A stretch of DNA of 64,000 nt, taken from contig NC_080671.1 of the NCBI RefSeq assembly GCF_030247195.1, positions 412,806,044 through 412,870,043 on the forward strand. The letters run 5' to 3'. Both the position numbers and the translations under genes were made by a program. The notes below the pieces were generated by a model, which had not been told where the DNA came from, did not search any database, and saw only the letters and a list, made by a program, of their open reading frames with translations. Source of the stretch: Topomyia yanbarensis (Eukaryota; Arthropoda; Insecta; Diptera; Culicidae). Below, piece by piece: positions 12,103 through 23,689 of the stretch. Within the stretch, counting starts at the first letter, position 1. The number at the start of each line of letters is the position of its first letter.

Positions 12103-13150
12103 AAAACCTCCTTGTTGGACATTTTAGGTCATTATAAAAAAGCATTAAAGTTAGCCCAGCATGGTCGCCATACTGGTTCCGCCATTTTGAATTTTACATT
12201 TTTGACGTCATAATCAGAATCAGTGACCCCGAAAACCCCCTTATAATTCGTTTTCGGCCAATATAAAAAAACATGAAATTGGGCCAAGCACAGTCGCCAT
12301 ATTGAATCCGCCGTTTTGAATATTAAATTTTAGACCTCAGAATCTGAAGGGTTAACCGATTTCTTTCAAACTTTGCATACACATTCAATGTAAAAAATAC
12401 CTACCCCTACCTGAGTTTTTGAGATAATTTTGCCAGTAAGGGGGTGTTTACTCATGAAAAGGCAGAATTTTTTGTGAAAAATAATAATTTTTATTTAAAA
12501 TGAGTAAAACAAATTGAAAATTTATCTCAAAAACTTAACGTAGGGGTTAGGTATTTTTTACATAGAATGTGTATATAAAGTTTGAAAGAAATCGGGTAAG
12601 TGGTTTTGGAATGGCGGGTAACACCGCAAATCATGTTTTTCCAGAGACGTTGTACAAAAAGCTTCATCACCGAGTCGTTTGTCGATATTTTTGCATAGAA
12701 AAATTGCAGCATGTTATTGAAATGATATACACACCAAAAAAATATGAATTATATCGTTCACGTAATTGCAAGCATGACATAATTTAGTAAACCGTAATTC
12801 ACGAAATGCCGAAATATAACCGCACTCCGTTTAATTTTACATGAAACATATACTGTACATGCGCAATGACATAAAATTAAACTTACTGCCATTCAGAACA
12901 ATTGCCATATGTGGCGTAAAATTACATGATTAGCGAAATTCAACGTCAAGTAAAATTAAAATGAAACGTAAAAGTAAGTCATTTTTGATGCTCGTATATG
13001 TCAGGGTCAGAAGACGTAAATTTACACGATTTTTTCTAGGTGTGTACCTTAATGTACAAAAGTTTTGATTAATTCGCTTCACGAAAAGTTCTAATAAAAA
13101 GTTCTAAAAAAGCATTTTTTTTCACGCTGAAACCCTTACACCCCCTCATC
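12103..13150. repeat. Repeat related (inverted) to the interior of the 37.7-41.7 kb hAT element
   Basis: 12360-12730 and 13045-13150 are reverse complements of segments at about 38040-38330 and 40455-40665, e.g. CGACAAACGACTCGGTGACG and TTTCTTTCAAACTTTG motifs. It is interrupted at 12730-13044. 12355-12602 also forms an inverted repeat on itself. No terminal repeats were identified here, so it is a relic. Confidence 0.6.
12730..13044. mobile_element. TA-target MITE with CACACC termini
   Basis: CACACCAAAAAAAT at the left and ATTTTTTCTAGGTGTG at the right are imperfect inverted repeats flanked by TA (12728-12729 and 13045-13046). Related sequence at about 38120-38150 shows the uninterrupted context. 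315 bp, non-coding. Confidence 0.65.
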
Positions 13151-13495
13151 AGAGGACGCTAGAAAGTTGGCAGACATCGTGGGGCAATGGAGAGTTGGGG
13201 CGGTGGCTACATTCTATCATCCCGAAAGTATCAGCGAAACCTTAGTTTGAACTATTGGATGTGGGTCGGAATTTTATTCATGTGATGTCGGCTCATGTAC
13301 AATCTCTACATTACAAACATCTTCGACGTATTGGACTCGCAAATAGTGGTATTTGCACTTGTGGAGACGGTTACCACGATCTCGAACATTTTATTGTCTG
13401 GGCATGCACTGAGTATTGTTCCGCCAGGTCTCTTGCATTCCCTTCGGGCCCGAGACCGGCAACAATTTTGGCTTTTTTTTTGAAACACTGTTAAA
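13150..13495 (+). mobile_element. LOA-clade non-LTR retrotransposon relic, C-terminal tail
   Basis: Plus-strand peptides GAVATFYHPESIS, GRNFIHVMSAHVQSLHYK and HLRRIGLANSGICTCGDGYH line up with the tail encoded at 460-690. They end in a C-x-C...H...C finger and, in another frame, LRARDRQQ. At least two frameshifts break the frame, so it is a pseudogene fragment. Confidence 0.65.
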
Positions 13496-14473
13496 TCGAA
13501 CGGTAATTGGCATCCTTGGGACCTTTTTCCGAAAAATCTACTTCTCTCACAAGAGTTTTGAAGCCTGTATGTCAACATATTTGAAAAATATGCAATAGAA
13601 GCAATAAATTCAGTACGAAATGCCAGTTTCATATTGTGCATCCCAAAATCAGCAGATATATAGCTTGGTGTATGGATCAACATTGGTGAAGACTGCAAAT
13701 TGATCCGAGTTTGCAGTCAAAAGATATTATCAAGTAAAGTTATGTGTAGCCTCTCTTTCTCGCACATGCTTAGAATAGGAATTTAAAAAAAAGGTTGGTC
13801 TTCAAAGTTAAATAACTTTGTCGGGGATGCAATCTTCAACAAAGCTATTCTTTACAAAATAAGCTACGCGATCATAAGTTTTGAGATATGCAGAGTTACT
13901 GTGGATTTTTTTTTATTGAATTTTGTTTTTATTTCCCTGTTTTCCATTCCTTGTTTGTTCCGGAAAAAAATCATGTTTAGCATGTGATATGTGCATCCAA
14001 TTTCGAAAAAACGTCAAAATTGTTGTCAGTCGAATGATCACCCCCAGTTCGGGATGCATTGGAAACCCGCAATCTCCCATCATCGTCGTGTCATCGAAAC
14101 ACGCGCAACTCAGTGTGTTGCCGATCCGCATCTGAGCTGTATGCTATGAATAAATCTGGAGGAACTTCTGCCGACTCGAGGAGGATTACCCGGTTTCTTA
14201 GTTCATGATGTCTCCTGATAAAGGCCGTCAGAGTCAACCTTGTAAGCTGCTCAAACATTCTAAAGGTTGGATGGATAGGAAAGTTTTCGAAATCAATCAC
14301 TGTCGTGTTAATGTTCGACAAACATTGGATTCTCTTTTTAGCATTTGCTCATTTCTTTTGAAGCACTATTTATAGTTATTGCGTTAGTCGATAGTTTCAA
14401 GCAGACTGGCTCAACACGGTTTGATTTAAATAGTTAAATACAAACAATTTTCCTAATCAAGATCGAAACAAGT
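13496..14473. other. No gene recognised
   Basis: Contains short frames in both directions without motifs or a consistent coding signal. No terminal repeats found. Confidence 0.3.
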
Positions 14474-15371
14474 AAAGGGTGTACGGAATCAAATTGCATC
14501 ACTTTCAAATTGCTCTAACTTTTTATTCTTTGACACCTTTTCCATTGAAATTTTGGATGATATCTCACATCAGTTCAATGTGTACTGTTTACATTTTCGC
14601 TAGCAAAAAGTGCGTTGTATAAATGGAATCGGAAAAATATCAGCCACTTAAACAAATTTTGCGCACGTATCTTGAAAATCTGTATCTCTCTTACCATGGC
14701 ACTAGCAAGTAGCTGGAAATAGTACAATCGGCGATAAATCGTGTTTTGAAGTGATACAACGAACGTTTGACCGTCGCACAGAGGAGTAACTAGAACAAAT
14801 TCTTGGCCAACAACGAAATTTTTTTTTTCGATTTTTCATTTAGTTATATTTTTTTAGATACCCAAAAACATACTGCATATTGTGGCAAAATAAAGAGTAT
14901 GCCGAAAATTGCTAAATTATTTTTTTTTGCATGGATGCAAAATGGTGATATTTTAAGGGGATTTAATCATTTTTTATAATATATCCAGCAGAATAGCTTT
15001 CTAATGATGATGACTGCATTAAATAAGACAATATTATAACAAACGTACTTGAATACAACCATTTGTGTAACCTCAGCATAAAAATAACCGAAAATAATAG
15101 TGTTTCTGTGTACTGGACCAGTTTTAGAAACACCCTTTTTAAACATTTTATTCCAAATTTGAATAATAAAAAAGTTACATTATACGGCAAGATCCGGCAA
15201 AGTTGCTGAAACAACATTACAAAACAAGATTCCGGCTATCCGAAAAACATTCAATCACTTCCGATCTTTTCCGATCCACAAATTCCATGCGGTTTGAAAA
15301 TATTGATATTTCCACTAATTTGGGGTACGCCAAAATGCTACAGGGCCAAATAATATGTTTGGCAAAATGTA

Positions 15372-15694
15372 GGGTAGACGAGCCCTTATTCATCTCATTA
15401 GTCAGGATATCACACTATTTCGATGATAACTCGACTTAGAGTTAGTGGATTGCGCTTAAATAGGTATCATCATCTTTGCTTCGTTCCTAAGAAGCAGCAC
15501 AGTTTAAAATTTTTTCCTGGGAAATGTAAAATACTCGCGTTTGAGCGAAGCGAAAAGTCGAGCACAACGTACCCTTATTCATCCTACCATTTGAGCTAAT
15601 GCGTTGAATAGAGATAGCAGATACTGCTCTAACTAATGTGTTCAAATGGGTGAGATGAATAGAGGTGCTAAGATGAATTAGGGAGCAGTTACCC
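15372..15694. mobile_element. TA-target MITE nested in the mariner relic
   Basis: GGGTAGACGAGCCCTTATTC at the left is inverted at the right (CTAAGATGAATTAGGGAGCA, then GTTACCC). TA flanks both sides (15370-15371 and 15695-15696). 323 bp. Confidence 0.65.
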
Positions 15695-16059
15695 TATATC
15701 TATAAATATGTGCACAGGTATCCCTTTTCTTCTCCCTTTTCCACTGACCAACTCTTCATGCATCGGGAAAAACAAATGTATTCACAAAGATCACCTCGAA
15801 AATATTAGTATTTGGAAGGATCTAGAAAATTGACCTCTGCACTGGTAGGTGGATAGATGTCAAATTGTCAAATTATTTTCTATTTTTAGTTCATATTAAG
15901 GCATAATAACAGCAATAGCCGCAATAAATAGTTTTTGCCAGGACTCGACCCCAGTTACTCCTCTGTGCGTCGGTAGGAAGGGAAAAAGTGATCGAAATGG
16001 ATATTAGAGTGGGACATGGTTATATGAAAAAAATAAAATTTCGCTCCGAGTAACTTTTT

Positions 16060-16850
16060 GGATCCTATTTGGCTCCCAGAACAACTCTGCAAATTTTTAG
16101 TTCGATCGGTGAAACTATATTTTTGCGCCCACGGTTTAAAGTTTACATGGGATTTCGTATGGGGAAAACGTCTTTTACAAATTAATTCTTTCAAGAGTCG
16201 CCCGTTACCTCCTAAAAATAAATAGATGTCTGATTTTTATAGGAAATTTGTCAAGGAAACAAAGTCCAGAAGACCACGAAACGATCTGATGCTTGTGGAA
16301 AAAGTTATTAAGCAAAAACCGATTGATGCCCTGAAGGTTAATAAAAATTTTACTTTTCATAGCATCACTGCTGCTGACGGTCGAATTATATACAAAATCT
16401 GTAACTTTCTCTTATTATGTATAAACTAAGACTCAATTTATTCCTCAAAACTCTTGCGAAGTGGCCAAACAGTATAGATAAATGATTTGGACACATTAAG
16501 AGAAGATCAAATCAAAATTGCATATAATTGGACAACGTACAGCAGTGGTTCTAGATAAAATGAATATTTTATCAATCGTCAGAGCATCAATTGGTTTCAG
16601 CCTAATAACTTTTTTCTCAAGCTTCAGATCGTTTCGTAGTTTTTGAGACATTGTTTCTTTGTTAAATTTCCTACAAAAGCCACATAACCGTTTATTTTTA
16701 GGAATCAATAAGTGACTCCAGGAGGAATTATTTTATGAAAGTTAGTTTTCCCATATAAAATCCCATGTAAACTTTAAACAGTGAGCGCAAAAATATAGTT
16801 TCACGGATCGAGCTAAGAATTTGCACAGATATTCTAGGTCCCAAATGCCG
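16060..16850. repeat. Foldback element with arms of about 360 bp
   Basis: The left arm (about 16060-16420) and right arm (about 16490-16850) are imperfect reverse complements. Examples are ACTATATTTTTGCGCCCAC against GTGAGCGCAAAAATATAGT, and CACGAAACGATCTGA against TCAGATCGTTTCGTAG. The short frames on the two arms are shadows of the palindrome. Confidence 0.7.
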
Positions 16851-17604
16851 AAGATTTCAACAGCAATTGCCATAGTTCAGTGAGAGACGTGGCGAAAAAG
16901 CTTCATTGCAAAATTTGTGTGCAATATGCAATACACGTGAAGGACTACACACGTAAAAAGTCCAAAAGCCACCGAATCGCGATGAACGGCAGAATACTGT
17001 GGGGAAATCATTGCGCTGAAGCTGTTGACGAAATCGCACTGTCTCGTCATGAATGACGAGACTTATGTGACAGCAGATTTCCTGGTAGCATCGCCATAAG
17101 TTCGATATCCCTAGCTAGAGAGCAGAGGAATGCTAAAAAAACAACTTATTTGGCAGTCAATTTGCTCGTGTGGAAAGCGCAGCACCCTGTTTGTAACAAC
17201 TGAAACAGCTAATGGGCAAGTGTACTTGAGGTCTCACGATTGTCCTACGATTTTCTGACTGATACTCGAAAGATGTGGCACAAGGCTACGGAGGTCAATT
17301 TCATACCGAAGGATCTTATTAATCCAGAACGCGCTGGAATTGCGGCCAATTCAGAAATATTGCGTCATTATGAATCAGGTACTCTGAAAATATCCCAAGG
17401 AAGTCAAATCGGAAGCAGAAAGGAGCAGTGTTAATAGGAAGATACGTGGATTTAGATAGGGCCATTATGTTGAATAAAACATACATGGAAAAAGTTTAAT
17501 AATATATTTGTTATCACTCAAAGTTTGAAAACGATCTTTTAATGTATAGGTTTTTACGAACCTTTTCTGGTGATACAAATTTATTTCCGTACACACCTTT
17601 GTTT

Positions 17605-18896
17605 ATCTGAAAGACAATAATGCAAGTCCTAGCACCTGGCGCGGCTCTGTTAGTAACCTGCCAACACCAGAATCTACAATCCTAATTGGCCAATTATTTT
17701 AATGTGCCCTTAGCGTGAACATGAATTTGATGATGAAAAATATTCATTCTCTTTACAGTAGCGTCACAGAACGAACCAAAATCATCTTTTTACACTCTAG
17801 CCAATGAACCTTATTAAGGACAACACGAACATTTCCGCAATCACTGCTACACTTAAATACTTCCCACACCGTCCTGCAAGTGACACTACTTCCCACATCT
17901 CTAATCGGGCACAGTTCGTCTGGAACGTTTGCAGCACACCTAGAGGTGTTTCGTTTCTCACAAAACCGCATCGTTATCACAATCCAAGTCCATAGATCCA
18001 GACTTGTAGAGCGGTATTATTATCACACTTCCGACCACCCCCCCCCCCCCCTAAAATGGATATTCATTGTACCGATACGCGCGAGAGAGTTTAGGTACTA
18101 GGTACTACAATGTTGGACCGATAAAACTTTTGCGTCGTTCTCAATTTCGGCGGGTCACATTGAGCAGTAGACGGGGACGCATCCACCAGGAAACGTGCGC
18201 GAATTAGCTCACGTTGCCGGAGGCATCTTCCTTTGCTCCCTAAAATTGCCACCCACCATGCAGCAGTCTGTAGTGCCGCACATCGCGCGGCATGAATTTC
18301 ACATTACACTGTAGAACAACGGTTGTTGGGTTATATTGTGGGTGTCGCGAATTTGTGTTTGCTAATTTTCACCATGTTCTTCCGCCCCTATCGTTTCCTT
18401 CCGGTTATGCTACATCGGAATCGGTTGTACTGTTTACTCAGATGTTCGATTTGCTGCATCGTTCCGGGTACGTGCCGTGCTGTTAGGTGAAGACACGACA
18501 ATCTGGACGATGGGAGGAAGTTTTCCGATCCTTCTACGTGAAAACCATTGGAGCCATATTGATATTCGTTAAAAATCATTTTATTTTTATTGTACTGTTA
18601 TAAGTTTTGCATGGCGCATGGTGGATATGCTTTTATTAGGCAAGCCGTAGACGAACGGAAAGTGGATAGAAGCCGGTTATGATAGAAAGCCCCAGTAATA
18701 ATTGAGGTTTTATGGTACTCTTGAAGCCCTTCTTAAAACTTAGAATGCACTTGTAGTGTGCTATAAAACTAGGAATGCTACTTGGAAGGAACCCATTTTA
18801 TAAAACATCCAATAAATGCTGTATTGTCAACTCAAACTCAAATGGAGACAATGTCTTCAATCTATATTTAGAATTCTTCTATTGCATAGATACAAA
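17605..18896. other. No gene recognised; mostly unique sequence
   Basis: Includes a poly-C run near 18039-18051 and a GC-richer stretch at 18110-18500 without conserved motifs. It lies 3' of the first TIL gene. No polyadenylation AATAAA was found on the minus strand within about 100 bp of that stop. Confidence 0.3.
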
Positions 18897-19210
18897 TTAA
18901 GTCAGTCGGCATTCCTCAATTTTAATACATTGTCCATTCTCCTCTCTTCGGACGTATCCCTGTTGACAAAAGCACCCTGGATTGCACATGTAGCAGGTAG
19001 CATATTTTCTTCCGCAAAAGTCCTCATAACAGTTACCGCACGGATAAAAAATTTCCTCGAGTTCACAATCGGCTGGAAAAAACGGGCCTAATTTTATGAT
19101 GATCTTAATTCACAAGATGTAACATAGGTATTACCTGAGTTGTTAGCGGACCTGGTAGAAATCAGATCGAGCAAAGTCAGACAGACTGCAATCACTGAAA
19201 ACAATAACAT
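18897..19210 (-). CDS. TIL-domain secreted protease inhibitor-like protein, gene 1
   Basis: Two exons on the minus strand: 19135-19210 (76 nt) and 18897-19072 (176 nt). A 62-bp phase-1 intron separates them, with GTAATA at the donor and CAG at the acceptor. The 83-residue product starts MLLFSVIAVCLTLL, a signal peptide of about 22 residues, so it should be secreted. The mature part is a single TIL domain with ten cysteines (…CGNCYEDFC…CYMCNPGCFCQQGYV…C…C), the count of Ascaris/TIL serine protease inhibitors. Between the fifth and sixth cysteines, where the reactive loop lies in this family, there are only two residues (Tyr-Met). The start is supported by the hydrophobic leader and identical placement in four paralogues. 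It is closest to gene 2 at 29438. Inhibitory activity is inferred from the family. Confidence 0.85.
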
Positions 19211-19369
19211 TTCGCTGGCGATTTGGTCGGTATTGTCTAGAAGAATAACAAAGTTTAATAATCAAACATTCTTTCAGTTTGTGGTTGCTCCAACTGACGT
19301 AGTTAAAACCGATTTGAATTGACTGGAACCCTTGTCGCCCACAAACTACATTCCACAAGTCAAAATTCG

Positions 19370-19376
19370 CTATATA
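19370..19376 (-). promoter_or_regulatory. TATA box of TIL gene 1
   Basis: The minus strand reads TATATAG, 160 bp upstream of the ATG. The same motif occurs upstream of TIL gene 2 within extended upstream homology. A GGATAAG GATA-type site lies about 38 bp further upstream (19414-19420). Confidence 0.6.
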
Positions 19377-19413
19377 ACAGCTTTCAGAACTATTAAAACT
19401 CAATTCAAAACAG

Positions 19414-19420
19414 CTTATCC
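19414..19420 (-). promoter_or_regulatory. GATA-type site upstream of TIL gene 1
   Basis: The minus strand reads GGATAAG within a conserved AGCTTATCCAACT block (plus-strand reading) shared with 29911-29917. Spacing to the TATA box is 38 bp here and 39 bp in gene 2. GATA factors driving fat-body or gut genes would fit, but binding is inferred. Confidence 0.4.
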
Positions 19421-19699
19421 AACTGAATAGATTTACTAACCTCCCGAAGCCCGCTTTTAACTATGCTATGGCTAATTGGCCCGGTGCTATTTAAATTATT
19501 ATAACCTCATATGCAAAACGTCACAGGAGCAATGGTGCTATTGTCAACGGAAACAATGGAATGATGAGTCAATGTGAAAATATTAGTTTCTTCCAGAATG
19601 TGATTTGAATTTCCAGCTCCAGGCTGATGGACATTTCGTAACCAGAAATACTGTAGTGATCGATTCAGATATTTCTTTCGTGTGACGGAGTGAACCACA

Positions 19700-20410
19700 C
19701 CCCCCCCCCCCAAATAAAAATTAATTGAATTGAAAAAAAAAATACTGGAGGTGACCAGCTCAATTAAAAAAAAAAATTTTTGTTTGATATTTAAATAATT
19801 ATTTTTGAAGTTCATTAGTTTATTATTTTTGAAGTTTGATCGTTACATTGAGAAATTATTTTTTTAAACACCATGGGGGCTTTTGGTAAATTGTGGGAAT
19901 GGGATGTTGTAACTGATCTCTTAGTGATGTCAAATCATGTCAATATAAAATAAAGTAGTCTCGAAAAACTTGATGTCTTCAGTAAAGTTTTCGAGAATTT
20001 TATTAAAAATAACGTGGCTGAAGACACGAATGCTCTATATATTTAGGGTATTGAGATATATTAGTATATTTGCGAAAGTGAACCATCAACACAAGTTATT
20101 TTGATATTTCTGTATATGATCAACCTCTTCTGCTGTTTATAAACAATAAAATAAACATTTTATCCAAGCCATGTGTCTTTGAAGCTTACAGTAATATTGA
20201 AGAAAACTGGATTTAAGAATAATTTCGTAAATATAGTATTATATCTCGATATGCTACACACATAGAGTTATCATATCTTCAATAAAGACGTTTTAAATGA
20301 AATTTCATGTAACGTTGCTGAAAACATCAAGTCTATTACTACTTTTTTGAAGAGTTGATTTTCCATTATAATTTCTAAGAGAATTTATCACTATAATGAT
20401 TATGTCAGAA
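19700..20410. other. No gene recognised
   Basis: AT-rich, with a poly-C tract at about 19700 and repeated phrases around CTTCAGTAAAG and GCTGAAGACA. No coding signal. Confidence 0.3.
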
Positions 20411-20411
20411 G

Positions 20412-20905
20412 ATGTTTTGCCTTTCTCCTACAGAAAGGTTATGCAATCACTCTGAACATCGTGAACTTAATCCCGGCCATTTTTTTTGACTTACATAGGT
20501 TTTCTGTATTTTAACAGGGTCGTAGTTAGAAGGAAACGGTGAGGCCCTCCCCCCACATAACTCACCCCTCTTCCCCAAACCTCCCTTCCCTCATCAAGTA
20601 CCCCTCTATGCGAATAAAATTTTCTAATTCCTCTAGAATAAATTTTCCTAGTGGGTCTGAAAAACCAGTGCAAAATTTGGTTTCAAATGATTTTGAGTTA
20701 AGAAACTAATTTAAAATTTCTTAACGTTTCAGCGTCGACATATAGCGACTCAAGTTCGTAGCTGTCGATTCATTGTACGTATGTGCAAATCGCACTGAAT
20801 ATTTAATAGACATTTCCACCATTATATTAAACATAACCAGTCATGGAATCGTAGTTTGGTTAAATGAGAAAGGCGAAATTGCACCACTAGGTGAATTAAA
20901 ACGGT
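20412..20905. mobile_element. Short interspersed element with GCCTTTCTC ends
   Basis: The left end reads GCCTTTCTCCTACAGAAAGG TTATGCAATCACTCTGA and the right end GAGAAAGGCGAAATTGCACC ACTAGGTGAATT. The same two ends occur at 30233 (left) and 24905-24955 (right, inverted). It shares an interior motif near TTTCAGCGTCGACATATAG with 30450-30480. This is a highly repeated culicine family; its superfamily is unclear to me. Confidence 0.55.
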
Positions 20906-21119
20906 TTTTTTTATGTTGGAACACTTGTTGCTAAACTTTCGCTTAAATACTTTACATACCAATCAGTCTAAAGCCATGTTGCCATTTGCTGTACCAAGAA
21001 GTCATCTCCAGTTCAATCTGTCTACGGCTGTTTGTTGCCTCTCAGGGCACTACGACTCCTCAGGTCTCCTTCATCTTGACAGATCTCTCCTCCTTGTAGC
21101 TGTCGGATTAGTTTCTAGA

Positions 21120-21281
21120 ACAATTAGACCGTGTTGTTCACCATTCTGACGACATGCCCAGCCCACCGCAGCCGCCCAAATTTCGCTGAGCGAACAATGG
21201 GTGGTTCTTCAAGCTACCGTTGCAATTCGTGGTGGTCTCCCACCAGCATGCTCCAGGTTTCTTGACCGTAGAGGATAACCG
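21120..21281 (-). mobile_element. Non-LTR retrotransposon relic, 3' part (reverse transcriptase C-terminus)
   Basis: The minus strand encodes VILYGQETWSML and, nearer 21150, KFGRLRWAGHVVRM. Both are hallmark motifs at the end of RTE/JAM1-like reverse transcriptases. It joins the 5' part at 27881-28520 across the 21282-27878 insertion: LLIRP on one side and VILYGQETW on the other restore the usual motif order. The clade is uncertain. Confidence 0.65.
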
Positions 21282-23240
21282 CACAGCGAAAAATCCGTTC
21301 ATAAATTCGTGAATAAAAGGTGACGATTTCGTGACCTGAACGATTTACGAAAACCGTGGCCAAGTTCCCGAAATTATGAATAATAAACCTCGAATTCAAG
21401 AAAATATTTGTGTTTTCTGAAAACTAGTTCGCCCCGAATATATACATGGCGTTACATTAGAATATTTGGTTGGGTTACTGTTGTTGTTCCCTTGACATTT
21501 TTAGTTTTTGTTGTGATTCTTGTTCATGATTTGGGAATACACAGTCGACAGTCAAACGTTGTTCATGATTGCAAGAGCTTATTCGCGATTCTTGTGAATT
21601 CTAATGACGTTAGCGGAATTAAAGTGCATGATTTGAAGATCTTAGTCGCGATGTTCGTAATTTCTATTCACGTTATCGTGATATTTTAGTCAGGTGTAGA
21701 GTGATTCATGTTCATGATTTCAGGATCTTTGTCACGATTTTAAATATTTTTGTCATTAGTTGTGTGATTTGCGTTCATGGTTTCAGGATTTTAGTCGCGA
21801 TTTTTGTAACTTCTGTTCATGTTATCGTGATATTTTAGTCATGAATAGAGCAATTCATGTTCATGATTTCAGGATCTTAGCCACGATTTTCGTAATTTCT
21901 GTTCATGTTATCATGATGTTTTATTTTAGAGCTTACGTTCAAAAAGTAATGTCACTAATGTTAATGGAATCAGCAGTTTTATCATGGTATTCGTAAATTC
22001 TCTTTGTCTTATCGTGATCTATTATTTTTTGGTTATTTACGGTTTTTTTACTCGGTTTAACGTGACAATATGAACTGGATCAAAAAATAAAACTCATTGG
22101 CGATATCTGGTTCTATGAACTATATCACGCACACTATTTGGGGTTCTCGGTGCGGTTTTTGTTTTCTGTCCGGACATCACAATAAAATTTGTCACATGAA
22201 TAACGAGGTTCGAGGTCGTAATAGTTTTGTATATCTACTGCTCCTACCTGTTATTGGTCGCTGGCAGCTGGGTATCTCATGAAAAAGTGCATGGAACAAA
22301 AATGATTCCATGAATAATACTCTAAATTTTGCGAAAGAGTTCACGTAAAAAATTCATTACCACTTTGCTAGAAATTGTAAATGATTAGGGATATCTTCTA
22401 AATATGACAAGCACGCAAATAGATATTAGATAGATTGTAAATCATGTACTAGGAATCATGAACCAGTTCACGAATACATGAATATTTTATGCTTTCGTTA
22501 ACTTTGTCGCGAAAACGAATGATAAGTTGTGACTATTATGCTATGTATCGTGAATCAGTTCACGAATACATGAATAATATTTCATGATTTCGTGAACTAT
22601 TTCACGAATACGGATCGTGTCTAATATATTAGGGATCATGAATTAGTTTACGAGGATTGAGTGGATTCATGAATAAAATTCCGAATTTCGTGAAATAGTT
22701 CACGAAAAAATAGACAGAATATTTTGATTTTGTGAACTAATGTTTCTATATCTATGAAAAAATCACGAGTCAACCTTTGGTTTAATGCATAATGTTCATA
22801 CAGTTGTGAATTAGTTCGCGTACTGAGAATTAAATTAGATATAACTTGGCGGAAACCGTGACTGATGTTCACAAAACAAAAACAATGAAATAATGAAAGC
22901 TTTATGCGGGCGTTACTGCAGGGAAATTGAATATAATTATAAAAGCCATGCACTGATAAAATATATTCGTAAATCGCTAGAAATTAGTTTCGTACAGAAA
23001 ATTTTCATAAAATATACGAATTTTTCGTACATATGATGAATCGTTCGTGGTTCTATTGAAACACTTATTTTTTATTATGAGTTTTTCGTGAAAACCACGA
23101 AACAACTTTCGTTGGCTTATTACGAAATGGCTTCATTAGGCAAACGAATTGTTTGCTGGTCTATACGAAAGTCTTTGTAATATTTACGAACACCATTCGT
23201 CAAACCGCGAACGTCAAAGGAGCTTCAATAGAGGTAGAAT

Positions 23241-23430
23241 TTTGGCCCTCTCTTGTATATTGAATCTTATTTCTAGTCTTAAGATAGCTGTAAACTTTTT
23301 TTTTCCTTTGTAAAAAAAATATTTCAACATTGTAACCTCCTAGTTTTGAGATATCCAAAATGTAAAAACATAAGCATTTGGCACCGCCAAGCTAACGCAT
23401 TTGTGCCTATCAAATAAACGAAATGAATAA
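23241..23430 (+). mobile_element. 5'-truncated non-LTR retrotransposon insertion (3' UTR only)
   Basis: A 190-bp insert ending AAATAAACGAAATGAATAA is flanked by the 14-bp target duplication AATAGAGGTAGAAT (23227-23240 and 23431-23444). Long target duplication plus a simple-repeat tail and no coding sequence is what target-primed reverse transcription leaves. Confidence 0.75.
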
Positions 23431-23689
23431 AATAGAGGTAGAATATGGAGTCATTGTCGCTATACGTCAGATAATTGTTGATCATCACGACGGTCTCGGT
23501 CTGACTATTTAGTAGCCGTATCTGGGTCCGCCGGATTCATGAAGATTTCCTGAACCTCTTTCGCTTCCATTTGATCCAGAATCCGAAGCAGTATGGATTC
23601 AGTTGAGCCATCGCGAACTGCTCGTTGGTTTTGTATGAATAAGTTTGAGTTTTTCTCTGCAGGAGCAATGTCAAAATAATATGCTATTA

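Larger units (their letters stand above)
14474..17604 (+). mobile_element. ITmD37E-like mariner relic with nested insertions
   Basis: Inverted termini are AAAGGGTGTACGGAATC (about 14474) and its counterpart TTTCCGTACACACCTTT (about 17584-17600). At 14623-14825 a degraded frame encodes an N-terminal helix-turn-helix (QILRTYLENLYLSY, then VLK...YNERLTVA) with in-frame TAG and TGA. Near 17049 lies MNDETYVTADF, matching the first catalytic Asp region of ITmD37E transposases. It is followed by SICSCGKRSTLFVTTE and NGQVYL (17137-17215), and ELRPIQKY further on. The middle is displaced by the elements at 15372-15694 and about 16010-16855. The superfamily is fairly sure; the subfamily is inferred. 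Confidence 0.7.
19211..19690 (-). promoter_or_regulatory. Upstream region duplicated with TIL gene 2
   Basis: Conserved blocks in order: CTCCCGAAGCC, AATTTCCAGCTCCAGGCTGA, ACCAGAAATACTG and TTTCTTTCGTGTGACG. All recur at 29930-30170. The homology stops near the poly-C tract at 19700. The conservation shows that the gene was duplicated with its promoter. Confidence 0.65.
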
